A DNA stretch of 64,000 nt from Phenylobacterium sp. (lineage in GTDB: Bacteria; Pseudomonadota; Alphaproteobacteria; Caulobacterales; Caulobacteraceae), in the NCBI GenBank assembly GCA_020402585.1, contig JADBZH010000038.1, forward strand, positions 27,561 to 91,560, in the 5' to 3' direction. Positions 52,777 through 63,803 of this stretch are shown here, piece after piece. Positions within the stretch are counted from its first letter, which is position 1. Each line of letters begins with the position of its first letter. Under the pieces are notes generated by a model. The model was given only the letters and a program-made list of their open reading frames with translations, did no database searches and was not told where the DNA came from. The position numbers and the translations under genes were made by a program.

Positions 52777-54636
52777 TCAGGACAGCCCGAGCGCGCGGGA
52801 GGCCTGGAAGACCAGGAAGGCCGCTGCGTAGGCGAGGCCGAGCATGTAGCCGAACATGACGGTCGGCCAGAGCCAACCGCCTGTTTCGCGCCGGACCACG
52901 GCGAGGGTGGCGATGCACTGGGGCGCAAAGACATACCAGGCCAGGAAGGCGAGGCCTGAGGCCAGCGACCACTGCCGCGCCAGGATCCCGGCAAGGGCGC
53001 CCTCCTCGCCGCCGACGGCGTAGATGGCGCCGAGGGCCGCGACGGCGACCTCACGGGCCGCCATGCCGGGGATGAGGGCCACCACCATCTCCCAGCTGAA
53101 GCCGATGGGGGCGAAGATGGGCTGCAGCCAATGGCCAAGACGTCCGGCGGCGCTGTAGGCGATGGCCGGACCCTCCGCCCCCTCCGGGGGAGCCGGCCAG
53201 CTGGAGAGGGCCCAGACCAGAACCATCAGCGGCAGGATGATCCGTCCCGCCCGGCTGATGAAGGCCCAGGCCTTCTGGCCAAGGTTCCGCAGGACGTTTC
53301 CGGGTTCCGGCCGCTTGTAGTCCGGCAGCTGCATCATGAAGGGCTCGCTGCCGCCCCGCCAGAACACCTTCCGGATCAGGAAGGCCACCCCCAGCGCAGA
53401 GAGGATTCCCGCGGCGTAGAGGCTGAACATCACAAGGCCCTGCAGGCTCAGCACGCCCCCCACGGTGCGGTTCGGAATCAGAGCGCCGATGATCAGGGTG
53501 TAGACCGGGATCCGGGCGGAACAGGTCATGAGCGGCGCGGTCAGAATGGTGGTGAGCCTGTCCCTGCGGCTGTCGATCACCCGGGTCGACATGATTCCCG
53601 GGACTGCACAGGCGAAGCTGGAGAGCAGGGGAATGAAGGCCCGGCCGTGCAGCCCGGCTCCGCCCATGATCCGGTCCATGAGGAAGGCGGCCCGCGCCAT
53701 GTATCCGGAGTCCTCAAGGAGCAGGATGAAAAGGAACAGGATGAGGATCTGCGGCAGGAAGACGAGGACCGATCCGACGCCGGCGATCAGGCCGTCGACC
53801 ACCAGCCCCGTCATCCAGCCGTCCGGCAAGATGGCCTCGGCGCCGACGCCCAGCGCTGCAAACCCGGCCTCGATGAGGTCCTGGGCAGGGGCCGCCCAGG
53901 TGAAGACGGCCTGGAACATCAGGAAGAGCAGCCCAAGCAGGACAGCGACGCCGCCCACGGGGTGAAGCAGGAGCGAGTCGAGGCGGCCGGTCAGGGTGTC
54001 CGGCCGGCTGGGTGGACGCACGGCGGTGCGCATCAGATCCCGCGCCTGGCGGTGGGCCGCGCGGACCTCTGAGGCCGTGGGTTCGCGCCAGCCGGAAGGC
54101 GGGGCTGCAGCCCTCCGGTCGGCCTGGGCGGCGGCGAGTTCGAGAAGGGCCTCCAGTCCCCTCTTCCGGGTCGCCACGGTCGCGGTGACCGGGGCTCCCA
54201 GTTCCCGCGACAGGGCCTCGACATCGATCACGATCCCCTGGCGTTCGGCGATGTCGATCATGTTGAGCACGAACACCATGGGCAGGCCGGTGCTCTTGAG
54301 CTCCAGGGCAAGCCGCAGCACCAGTCCCAGGTTGGTGGCGTCGGCGACGCAGAGGATCACATCAGGCGCCGGTTCACCCGCAAGACGGCCCAGGACTGCG
54401 TCCCGGGTAATGGCCTCGTCGGGGGAGCGCGCCCGGAGCGAATAGGTTCCCGGCAGGTCGAGGATCCGGAGCCGGCGTCCCGAGGGAAGGCTGGCCAGGC
54501 CCTCCTTTCGCTCCACCGTCACGCCGGCGTAGTTGGCGACCTTCTGGCGGCCCCCCGTCAGCGCGTTGAACAGGACCGTCTTGCCGCAGTTCGGATTGCC
54601 GACAAGGGCGACAGTGGCGATCCCCGGAGCGGTCAC
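52777..54636 (-). CDS. feoB: Ferrous iron transporter FeoB
   Basis: 619 residues, somewhat shorter than E. coli FeoB. The N-terminal GTPase domain has G1 GNPNCGKT (13-20), G3 DLPGTYSL and G4 NMIDIAE. The membrane domain has two Gate repeats, with FACAVPGIMSTRVIDSRRDR and, later, MVVALIPGMAAREVAV. It imports Fe2+ across the inner membrane. Its start overlaps the feoA stop by four bases (54633-54636). No feoC is present. Confidence 0.95.
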   Translation of the reverse strand: MTAPGIATVALVGNPNCGKTVLFNALTGGRQKVANYAGVTVERKEGLASLPSGRRLRILDLPGTYSLRARSPDEAITRDAVLGRLAGEPAPDVILCVADATNLGLVLRLALELKSTGLPMVFVLNMIDIAERQGIVIDVEALSRELGAPVTATVATRKRGLEALLELAAAQADRRAAAPPSGWREPTASEVRAAHRQARDLMRTAVRPPSRPDTLTGRLDSLLLHPVGGVAVLLGLLFLMFQAVFTWAAPAQDLIEAGFAALGVGAEAILPDGWMTGLVVDGLIAGVGSVLVFLPQILILFLFILLLEDSGYMARAAFLMDRIMGGAGLHGRAFIPLLSSFACAVPGIMSTRVIDSRRDRLTTILTAPLMTCSARIPVYTLIIGALIPNRTVGGVLSLQGLVMFSLYAAGILSALGVAFLIRKVFWRGGSEPFMMQLPDYKRPEPGNVLRNLGQKAWAFISRAGRIILPLMVLVWALSSWPAPPEGAEGPAIAYSAAGRLGHWLQPIFAPIGFSWEMVVALIPGMAAREVAVAALGAIYAVGGEEGALAGILARQWSLASGLAFLAWYVFAPQCIATLAVVRRETGGWLWPTVMFGYMLGLAYAAAFLVFQASRALGLS

Positions 54637-54935
54637 GCCGCCTCCGGCGTCAGGATGACGTTCATCGCCTCACCCCTTCGAAGGGCGACGCGCATGCCGT
54701 CGACCTTCACGGCGATGGGATTGCCGCCCAGCGGGCCTTCGTGCAGCACCTCTACGCGTGCGCCTTCCACAAAGCCGAACTCCAGCAGGCGGAGCTCAAG
54801 TTCGGCAGGGTCAACGGCCTCGCTCGATCCCGTAGCGGACGTCCGGACCTCCAGTATGACGCCCCGGTCGCCGGGGTGGGCGTCGCCGAGCCGATACACC
54901 GGTCCGGGAGCCTTGGCGGCGGAGTGATCAGACAT
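54633..54935 (-). CDS. feoA: FeoA family protein
   Basis: 100-residue SH3-like protein that binds and helps FeoB. Typical segments are YRLGDAHPGDRGVILEV and LLEFGFVEGARVEVLHEG, followed by IAVKVDGMRVALRRGEA. It heads the feoAB operon and overlaps feoB by ATGA. I see no clear Fur box in the short gap to the tRNA-Leu gene, but Irr- or RirA-type control cannot be excluded. Confidence 0.93.
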   Translation of the reverse strand: MSDHSAAKAPGPVYRLGDAHPGDRGVILEVRTSATGSSEAVDPAELELRLLEFGFVEGARVEVLHEGPLGGNPIAVKVDGMRVALRRGEAMNVILTPEAA

Positions 54936-55060
54936 GAGCGGGCGCCATCGGAGAGGAGGTCCTGAGAACGGTTTTCATCTGATCCCACTCGCACCAAGAC
55001 GCAAGCTGGCAGAAAACGGATGCAGGGCGTCAGGGTAGGGGCTATCAACACGGAAGATCA

Positions 55061-55145
55061 GCGGGCGTGGCGGAATTGGCAGACGCGCCGGACTCAAAAT
55101 CCGGTTCCGAAAGGAGTGTCGGTTCGACCCCGACCGCCCGCACCA
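55061..55145 (+). tRNA. tRNA-Leu (CAA)
   Basis: 85 nt with a class II variable arm (TTCCGAAAGGAGTGT region), acceptor stem GCGGGCG/CGCCCGC and encoded CCA. The anticodon loop CTCAAAA gives CAA, reading UUG. The 270 bases after it to the GST gene hold no gene I can support, only a hairpin CCGCAGCG/CGCTGCGG near 55380-55400. Confidence 0.95.
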
Positions 55146-55415
55146 GCCGCCCCTAGGCAACAGGCGGGCTCACGCGACAGCACAGGCGAGGCCACAGCTG
55201 GCCGTCCTGCGGGGCAGGCGCCAGCTCTGGGTCCGGGGACGGGTCGACTCGCCCCCTGCATAAGCACATCCACCCTTGTCCTTGTCCCGGCCACCCCGGC
55301 GGTTGCGCGTAGGAAAGGCGACCGCGCCTACGACAGACTCAAGGAGGCGCGGGAACGTGGTCCGCCGGCGACCCCCGCCGCAGCGTCCGCTGCGGGAGGG
55401 GTCGACCGACCCGCC

Positions 55416-56033
55416 TCAGGCCGCCGCGCTCGGCCGGGCCTTGGTGCGCTCAAACCAGGCGCGGATGTTTCCGGCCTCCTCCGGGATCGGCTGGCCGACC
55501 TGGGCGCCGAAGGCGAGGAAACAGAACAGCAGGATATCCGCCAGGGTGAAGCGCTCTCCCGCCACCCAGGTCCGACCGGCCAGGAGTCCATCCAGCCAGA
55601 TCAGCCGGTCGCGGGCGATGGCCTTGAGCTCCGCGGCGCCGTCCGCCCCGACGAGCTTGATCCGGTTGGCGAACAGGGCGCGGCCCTCGGCGGCCCGGAA
55701 TCCGTTGGCCATGGGCTCACAGACGTTCAGGTCGATGCGACGCACCCACATGCGGGTCTCGGCGCGTTCCTCGGCGGTGGCGCCGATCAGCGCCGGACCG
55801 TCGCCGACCTCTTCAAGGTACTCGCAGATCGCGGTGATCTCAGAGATCGCCTTGCCGCTCTCGAGTTCCAGCGACGGCAGCTGGCCCGCCACGTTGACGG
55901 TGGAGTTGAACGGCGGCCGACGGTTCTCGCCGCCCATCAGGTCAACTTCCTGCTTCGGGATGTCCAGGCCCTTCTCGGCGATGAACATGCGCACGACGTG
56001 CGGGTTGGGTCCGACGGAATTGTAGAGTTTCAT
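55416..56033 (-). CDS. Glutathione S-transferase family protein
   Basis: 205 residues. N-terminal thioredoxin-like domain with KLYNSVGPNPHVVRMF, where Ser6 or Asn9 is near the usual catalytic position, the cis-Pro in GQLPSLELESG and the glutathione-binding SEITAICEYLEE. The C-terminal helical domain contains the N-capping box motif FTLADILLF. Glutathione conjugation or peroxidase activity is the family role; substrate unknown. It stands alone, divergent from a crotonase gene. Confidence 0.9.
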   Translation of the reverse strand: MKLYNSVGPNPHVVRMFIAEKGLDIPKQEVDLMGGENRRPPFNSTVNVAGQLPSLELESGKAISEITAICEYLEEVGDGPALIGATAEERAETRMWVRRIDLNVCEPMANGFRAAEGRALFANRIKLVGADGAAELKAIARDRLIWLDGLLAGRTWVAGERFTLADILLFCFLAFGAQVGQPIPEEAGNIRAWFERTKARPSAAA

Positions 56034-56169
56034 CCTGGGTCTCCTGCCTTTGCCGCGATTAGCCGGGCCGCAGAGGGGCGCGTCAAGGCGGACCCTGCGT
56101 CAACCTCCAGGTGCTTGTCCCGATGGGGCCGCCGCGCCTAGGCTGAAGTCAAGCAAGGGGAGACATCCT

Positions 56170-57003
56170 ATGACCGACCAGCCCATCCTCCTGATCGACG
56201 ATCCGGCGCCGCACATCCGTCGGCTCACACTCAACCGCCCGGAAAAGCGCAACGCCCTGTCGAACGCCCTGCGCGGGGAACTCTTCGCCGCCCTGGAAGC
56301 CGCCGACAGCGATCCCTCCGTCCGCGTGATCATCCTGCGGGGCGCCGGCCCTTGCTTCTCCTCGGGGTATGACCTCTCCGGAGTGGGCGCCCTGCCGTTC
56401 CATACGGCTGGCGGCCAGGGCCAGTGGGCCCGTCACGTGGTCGAGGGCTGTTTCCGCATGTGGGACATGTCCAAGCCCATCATCGCCCAGGTGCATGGGT
56501 GGTGCCTTGCGGGCGGCTCCGAACTAGCCGTCGCCTGCGACCTCGTCTACGTGGCTGAGGACGCCAAGATCGGCTATCCGGCCGTGCGGACCATGAGCCC
56601 TCCGGACAACCAGTACCATGCCTGGATCGTCGGCATGCGAGCCGCCATGGAGCTGATGCTGACCGGAGATGCCTTCGACGGGCTGGAGGCCGTCCGGCTG
56701 GGCTTCGCGAACCGGGCCTTCCGGGCCGAGGACCTGGAGGGCGAGGTCCTGGCCATGGCCGAGCGCATCGCCAAAGTCGATCCCGAGCTCGCCCAGCTCA
56801 ACAAGCGGCTGGTGCACCGACAGATGGAAGCCATGGGCATGCGCGCCGGTATCCGGGCTGGCACCGACCTTCATGCGCTCGGCTGGCATACCCCCGCCAG
56901 CCGCACCTACATGGCCGAGTTGCGGCAGGGCGTCACAAAGGCGCTGACCAGCCGGGATTCGGCCTTTGGCGACTACCGGACCGGTTCGAAGCCCGAGACC
57001 TGA
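56170..57003 (+). CDS. Crotonase/enoyl-CoA hydratase family protein
   Basis: 277 residues from the ATG at 56170, which has AAGGGGAG upstream; the frame to 56050 is not conserved. The oxyanion and CoA segments are GAGPCFSSGYDLSG and HGWCLAGGSELAVACDLV. The first catalytic glutamate is kept (Glu118 in GGSELA) while the second aligns with Ala138 in IGYPAVRTMSPPDNQ, so classical hydration may be weak or the reaction different. No partner gene adjoins. It converges on cdnL with 16 bases between stops. Confidence 0.88.
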   Translation: MTDQPILLIDDPAPHIRRLTLNRPEKRNALSNALRGELFAALEAADSDPSVRVIILRGAGPCFSSGYDLSGVGALPFHTAGGQGQWARHVVEGCFRMWDMSKPIIAQVHGWCLAGGSELAVACDLVYVAEDAKIGYPAVRTMSPPDNQYHAWIVGMRAAMELMLTGDAFDGLEAVRLGFANRAFRAEDLEGEVLAMAERIAKVDPELAQLNKRLVHRQMEAMGMRAGIRAGTDLHALGWHTPASRTYMAELRQGVTKALTSRDSAFGDYRTGSKPET

Positions 57004-57019
57004 GCCGAGGCTGGCCCCG

Positions 57020-57532
57020 TCAGACGGAGACGGCGGCCTTCGTCAGGCTCTTGGTCAGGATGCCGATGGCCGCCTCCCGGTCGATACGCTCGATGGCGGC
57101 CACTTCGCGGGCCATACGGTCAAGGGCGGACTCGTAAAGCTGCCGCTCTGAATAGGACTGTTCGGGCTGGTTCTCCGCCCGGTGCAGGTCGCGCACCACT
57201 TCGGCGATGGAGATCAGGTCGCCCGAGTTGATCTTGGCCTCGTACTCCTGGGCGCGGCGCGACCACATGGTGCGCTTCACCCGGGCCCGGCCCTTGAGGG
57301 TGGTCAGGGCCTGGCTGACGACATTGCCCTCGGCCAGCGACCGCAGGCCCGAGACCCGCGCCTTGGCGGTCGGCACCCGGAGGGTCATTTTCTCGTGGTC
57401 GAAGGTGATGACGTACACTTCAAGCGAGTAGCCGGCGACTTCCTGGGTCTCGATCCCCTGGACCTGCCCCACGCCGTGCGCCGGATAGACCACGTGATCG
57501 CCCACCGTGAACTGAGTACCGTCCTTGCTCAT
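57020..57532 (-). CDS. cdnL: CarD-family RNA polymerase regulator CdnL
   Basis: 170 residues. CdnL binds the RNA polymerase beta lobe and stabilises open complexes; in Caulobacter it drives rRNA and biosynthetic genes and is removed on starvation. The N-terminal RNAP-interaction domain is FTVGDHVVYPAHGVGQVQGI with LRVPTAKARVSGLRSL; the C-terminal helical DNA-binding part has LKGRARVKRTMWSRRAQEYE. The C-terminus (...TKAAVSV) has the small hydrophobic residues used by ClpXP. The leader has mutually exclusive hairpins. fdxA lies upstream on the same strand. Confidence 0.95.
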   Translation of the reverse strand: MSKDGTQFTVGDHVVYPAHGVGQVQGIETQEVAGYSLEVYVITFDHEKMTLRVPTAKARVSGLRSLAEGNVVSQALTTLKGRARVKRTMWSRRAQEYEAKINSGDLISIAEVVRDLHRAENQPEQSYSERQLYESALDRMAREVAAIERIDREAAIGILTKSLTKAAVSV

Positions 57533-57590
57533 ACTGTGATCCCTTCAACGCACTTCGGCGGTTCGCCGTCCAGGTCCTGGCCTTCCGCCC

Positions 57591-57624
57591 GGGACAAACT
57601 CTCCTGTCCCGCAAAACATGCGGG
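57591..57624 (-). other. Mutually exclusive hairpins in the cdnL leader
   Basis: GGGACA (57591-57596) pairs with TGTCCC (57605-57610), and CCCGC (57608-57612) pairs with GCGGG (57620-57624). The two stems share 57608-57610 and cannot form together. They lie 60-90 bases upstream of the cdnL start. Whether this part is transcribed is unknown. Confidence 0.3.
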
Positions 57625-57797
57625 TTCGGCTCAGTCTGTTTCCGATGGCTTCCTGTCAGGACACCCTTCGCCTTCCGGGGGCGGAGGTCGGCGGCGAGCG
57701 ACGACTTGTGAACACAATCGCCCCGGCGGGACTCCGACGGGGCTGTGGACGCTTATCATAAAACTGAGATCAAAGAAAGGCTTGCGCCGCGTCAGCC

Positions 57798-58139
57798 TCA
57801 GGAGCCCTTGCCCGGCTTCTCGCTGAAATACTTCTCGAACTTGCCGGTTTCACGCTCAAAGTCTGTGCCGTCGGCCGGCGGCTCGCCCTTCAGGGTGATG
57901 TTCGGCCAGACCTTGGCGTAATCGGTGTTGATGCGCAGCCACTTGCCGTCCGGCGTGTCCTCGGTGTCCGGCTTGATGGCGTCGACCGGGCACTCCGGCT
58001 CGCAAACCCCGCAGTCGATGCACTCATCGGGGTTGATCACCAGGAAGTTCTCGCCCTCGTAGAAGCAGTCGACCGGACACACCTCCACACAGTCCATGAA
58101 CTTACACTTTATGCAGGGGTCCATGACAATGTAGGTCAT
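57798..58139 (-). CDS. fdxA: Seven-iron ferredoxin FdxA
   Basis: 113 residues. FdxA carries one 3Fe-4S and one 4Fe-4S cluster and moves electrons in the cytosol. Cysteines at 9, 17 and 50 fit the 3Fe-4S site and 21, 40, 43 and 46 the 4Fe-4S site, in the pattern of Azotobacter ferredoxin I; Cys12 and Cys25 are extra. The C-terminal extension ([19 protein letters not shown]) is typical. The order helicase, S4 protein, fdxA, cdnL is common in Alphaproteobacteria; here a penicillin acylase gene is inserted. Confidence 0.96.
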   Translation of the reverse strand: MTYIVMDPCIKCKFMDCVEVCPVDCFYEGENFLVINPDECIDCGVCEPECPVDAIKPDTEDTPDGKWLRINTDYAKVWPNITLKGEPPADGTDFERETGKFEKYFSEKPGKGS

Positions 58140-58171
58140 CGCGGCTCTCGGGCTCCGGGCTCAGGGCGCTT

Positions 58172-58200
58172 CCGGCGCGGGTTCTCGCGGTCCGCGCCGG
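58172..58200 (-). other. Hairpin between penicillin acylase and fdxA
   Basis: Nine-base stem CCGGCGCGG / CCGCGCCGG with an eleven-base loop, 22 bases after the acylase stop and about 33 before fdxA. No T-tract; it may end the acylase transcript or protect the fdxA 5' end. Confidence 0.35.
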
Positions 58201-58222
58201 GGTTGTCAATGCCGCCCGCCGC

Positions 58223-60607
58223 TCAGCGCCCCGGCGACAGTTTCAGGACCCGCGCCGTCGCCGCCTCCACCGCCTCGCGGCTATAGACCAGCGGGACGTA
58301 GCCGCCCTTCACCCAGGTCTCGAACAGGTCCCGCGCATGTGGGCTGTCGACATCCCCCGACTGCCCCGGCGTATTGATGAACCGGCTGGCGTCCCAGTTC
58401 CCCACGTCCAGCACCATCCGGAAGGAGGCGCCGGACATCACGCGGAAGTCCTCGGCGCGCCAGGACGCCGCCATGGGCGACAGGGAGGTCCCGGCCATGG
58501 GCGCCGGTCCCACGCTCAGTCCCGCACGGTCTGCATCACCGGCCAGCGGCGCCAGGACGTGGGTGAACCCGGCCTGGTGAAGTCGTCCCCAGGTCCAGGC
58601 CGACGGATCTGGTCCCAGTCGGGCTTCGACCTCTGCGACGGCCGCCTGAAGGCTCTGTAGGAGCAGTGCGTCCCGCGCCGCCGCGGGATCGGGGCCCAGG
58701 GTGCTGTCAGGGGCGTCCAGGAGGTCCATGACCGCCGCCAGGTCGCCACCGCCGACGAGGGCGCGGGCCGCCTCCGGCTCGGCCTTGGCGACGACCGCAG
58801 GCCCCAGGTGCTTGCCGGTCCATGTCAGGTAGATCGAGGCCGCCACGCTGTCGGCGCTCGCCCTGCCGTCCCAGCCGCGCAGGAGGTCCAGCGCCCGGGC
58901 GGTGAGGGGAACTTCGGACTTCAGGGGCGCCAGCAGCTTGAGCAGGCGTCTGGAGGTGATGTCCGTCGGATCCGTCTGGAGGGCCATGGCGGCCTCGAGG
59001 CTGATCTTGCCGCCGCCGCCCAGCACCTCGTCGATCCTCTGCTGGCGAGCCGGGTTCGCCCATTCGAAGCCGACCTTGCGCTCGGCGACGGGATAGTCAG
59101 CGGGAAGGTTCATGGCGTTCGCCGTCGCGATGAAGCCCTCTGCCGGGTCCACCCGCGAAGGCAGTTGGTTGTGGGACAGGAAGCCCCGCCACTCGTAGCG
59201 TCCATCGCCGGGGACCGGCAGCAGTCCGTCCCAGTTGGGCCGGGCTGGCGTCAGTCCCGCAGCGACCCAGCCGATCCGGCCGGAGACGTCAGCATAGACC
59301 TGGTTCTCGCTGGGGGTGCCCCAGTTCGCCAGCGCAGCCTGGAACTCGGGCCAGGAGCGGGCGTTCATATAGCCGAGGGAGCCGAAGTAGGCGCTGGCGC
59401 CGGGCTCGGCCCAGACGGAGCGCAGGGCGAAGGCCTTGCGTCCCGAAGGGTCGGCGTGGATCACAGGGCCGTGGCGGGTGAACCGGAGCTCCACCTCGCG
59501 CGGCGCTTCCCCACGCACCTCGATGCGCTCACGTACGGTCTCCATCCGCGCCCATCCCTCTCCTGACCGGTAGAGGCCGGGGTCCTGGGGCGAGGTCTCA
59601 TAGACGTAGAGATCCTCCTGGTCGGAGTAGAAGATGGTGAGGCCAAAGGCGATCGTCCCGTTGTGGCCGATGGACACCCCCGGCAAGGCGGGCTCGCCGG
59701 CGCCGATCACCGACAGGCCCGGGGCCTCCAGGTGGGCGACATAGCGAAGGGAGGGCAGGCCGTGGTCCCGGTGCGGATCGTTGGCCAGGATGGGTCGCCC
59801 TGTCGTGGTCTTCGACGGCGCGATCGTCCAGTTGTTCGACCCCTGGGAATCGGGGAGCGGAGCCTCCGCCGCAAGGCGCCGCCGGGCGGAGTCGAACCGG
59901 ACCCCGCGGGTGGCCAGGGTGTAGTCCTTCAGGACATCGGCGGGGATGGCGCAGGGGTCGAGACCCTCCGGGACCGTCGAGGTCCACTCCGGCTCCAGCT
60001 TCCTGAACAGGCGGTCCGCGCCGGGGCCGCCGGCGCAAAGGATCCTGGCCCGGGCGACCTCCATCCCGACGTTCCGTGTCAGGCCATGGCTGCGGATGCG
60101 TACGACGTCTTCCGGCGCCCAGCGATCCGGCCGTGTCCCGGCGATCCGGAACTCCCGGGGCAGGGGGCGGCGGCCATCCCGGATCTCATCCACGTAGGCG
60201 TTGATCCCGGCCACGAAGGCCTCTGTGTCCGATCTGGCTGAGGCTCCGTAGGCGGCCCACTCGGCGGCCATGTCGCCGCGATAGACGAAGAGCCGGGCGG
60301 CGCGGTCCTGTTCGGCGAAGTCCGGTCCGAAGTCCCGCGCCAGCAGGCCCAGCCCCCGCTTACGCCAGAGGTCGATCTGCCAGATCCGGTCGCGGGCGGC
60401 GTTGTAGCCCTGCACGAAGAAGGCGTCCCGGGCCGATTGGGCGTAGATATGCGGCACCCCCCAGCGGTCGATCCGGATCTCGGCGGGGGCCGAGAGGCCG
60501 GCCACCTTGCGGGCCTCCTCGGGCGGCTTGGCTGCGAGGGCTGCGGCCCCGGGCGCGAAGACGTTCGCAACGATCAGGACCCACAGGCCCGCCAGTCTCG
60601 CCTTCAT
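58223..60607 (-). CDS. Penicillin acylase family protein (S45, Ntn hydrolase)
   Basis: 794 residues, secreted. The N-terminus has a signal peptide (MKARLAGLWVLIVANVFAPG, then AAALAA). S45 enzymes self-cleave to put a Ser at the N-terminus of the beta chain: Ser257 in SQGSNNWTIAP is that residue. Other typical parts are GVPHIYAQSARDAFFVQGY in the alpha chain and GVSIGHNGTIAFGLTIF in the beta chain. Known substrates include penicillins, acyl-homoserine lactones and cyclic or aculeacin-type lipopeptides; N-acyl-homoserine lactone quenching is one possibility. It interrupts the usual S4 protein-fdxA neighbourhood. Confidence 0.93.
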   Translation of the reverse strand: MKARLAGLWVLIVANVFAPGAAALAAKPPEEARKVAGLSAPAEIRIDRWGVPHIYAQSARDAFFVQGYNAARDRIWQIDLWRKRGLGLLARDFGPDFAEQDRAARLFVYRGDMAAEWAAYGASARSDTEAFVAGINAYVDEIRDGRRPLPREFRIAGTRPDRWAPEDVVRIRSHGLTRNVGMEVARARILCAGGPGADRLFRKLEPEWTSTVPEGLDPCAIPADVLKDYTLATRGVRFDSARRRLAAEAPLPDSQGSNNWTIAPSKTTTGRPILANDPHRDHGLPSLRYVAHLEAPGLSVIGAGEPALPGVSIGHNGTIAFGLTIFYSDQEDLYVYETSPQDPGLYRSGEGWARMETVRERIEVRGEAPREVELRFTRHGPVIHADPSGRKAFALRSVWAEPGASAYFGSLGYMNARSWPEFQAALANWGTPSENQVYADVSGRIGWVAAGLTPARPNWDGLLPVPGDGRYEWRGFLSHNQLPSRVDPAEGFIATANAMNLPADYPVAERKVGFEWANPARQQRIDEVLGGGGKISLEAAMALQTDPTDITSRRLLKLLAPLKSEVPLTARALDLLRGWDGRASADSVAASIYLTWTGKHLGPAVVAKAEPEAARALVGGGDLAAVMDLLDAPDSTLGPDPAAARDALLLQSLQAAVAEVEARLGPDPSAWTWGRLHQAGFTHVLAPLAGDADRAGLSVGPAPMAGTSLSPMAASWRAEDFRVMSGASFRMVLDVGNWDASRFINTPGQSGDVDSPHARDLFETWVKGGYVPLVYSREAVEAATARVLKLSPGR

Positions 60608-60664
60608 GTCATCGCCTCCCGATTTCCTCGGACGCTAGGCGCCGGGGCGGGACAGGGCAAGGGC

Positions 60665-60969
60665 TCAGGCGACGCCGGTATCCGGGGTCGCGGGCGCCTC
60701 CAGCGCCCGGTAGAGGGTCCGGGCCTCCGCCGGGGGTCCCCGGCGTTCGCCCAGGGCGAGGATCTCCACGGCGGTCAGCCGTCCACCTGAGGCGAAGACA
60801 AGGTGGTCGCCGGCCCGCACGGGGCGGGCGCACTTGTCGATCCGGCTCTCGGCGCCCTCACGGGTCAGCCGCACCCGGCCCTCATCCAGGAATCGGGCCG
60901 CCAGGCTCCGCGACTTGAAGAACCGCGCGCGCCAGAGCCAGACATCTGCGCGGACGGAATCCCCCCCGC

Positions 60970-60973
<4 letters not shown>
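60665..60973 (-). CDS. RNA-binding S4 domain protein, HslR-like
   Basis: 102 residues. S4 domain SVRADVWLWRARFFKSRSLAA with GRVRL and the C-terminal tail. HslR/Hsp15 relatives bind stalled 50S subunits carrying nascent chains. Its ATG overlaps the stop of the helicase gene (60970-60973), so both are expressed together, fitting joint RNA work. The next gene downstream is the penicillin acylase after 57 bases. Confidence 0.9.
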
Positions 60974-63525
<2,552 letters not shown>

Positions 63526-63543
63526 GCCCTCAGGGTGGGGTGG

Positions 63544-63682
63544 GAATCAACGCCTCGCAAGCGGGCTGCGCCAATGCGACTCCCGAAAGGGCCGTGAAGT
63601 CTTAATGACAGGATGGAGCGCGCACGAACGCGCATGAAACGAATCATGACCGAATCAGCGACACCGCCTGATTCGGATTTTG
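63544..63682. promoter_or_regulatory. Five GANTC sites and an inverted repeat in the helicase/SDR gap
   Basis: GANTC at 63544, 63578, 63641, 63652 and 63670. The last two lie in the arms of a perfect nine-base inverted repeat CCGAATCAG (63650-63658) / CTGATTCGG (63668-63676), followed on the plus strand by ATTTTGTT. The rest of the 278-base gap has an AT-rich stretch near 63680-63740, including TATAGAAC on the minus strand, as a possible helicase promoter. I see no gene in it. Confidence 0.5.
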
Positions 63683-63803
63683 TTCTATACTAGGAATAGT
63701 AGCGGATTGTCCGTTAACCACAAATGAAAACAGCAATCCGTCCACAATGAATTTCGGGGCGGAAGGGCCTTGCGCCGGCGTGCCTGCGGGTTCCGTTGGG
63801 GGC

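Noticed and set aside
55146..55415. Possible gene or RNA in the gap after tRNA-Leu
   Set aside because: No frame with a ribosome site or coding pattern; only one short hairpin near 55380-55400 without T-tract.
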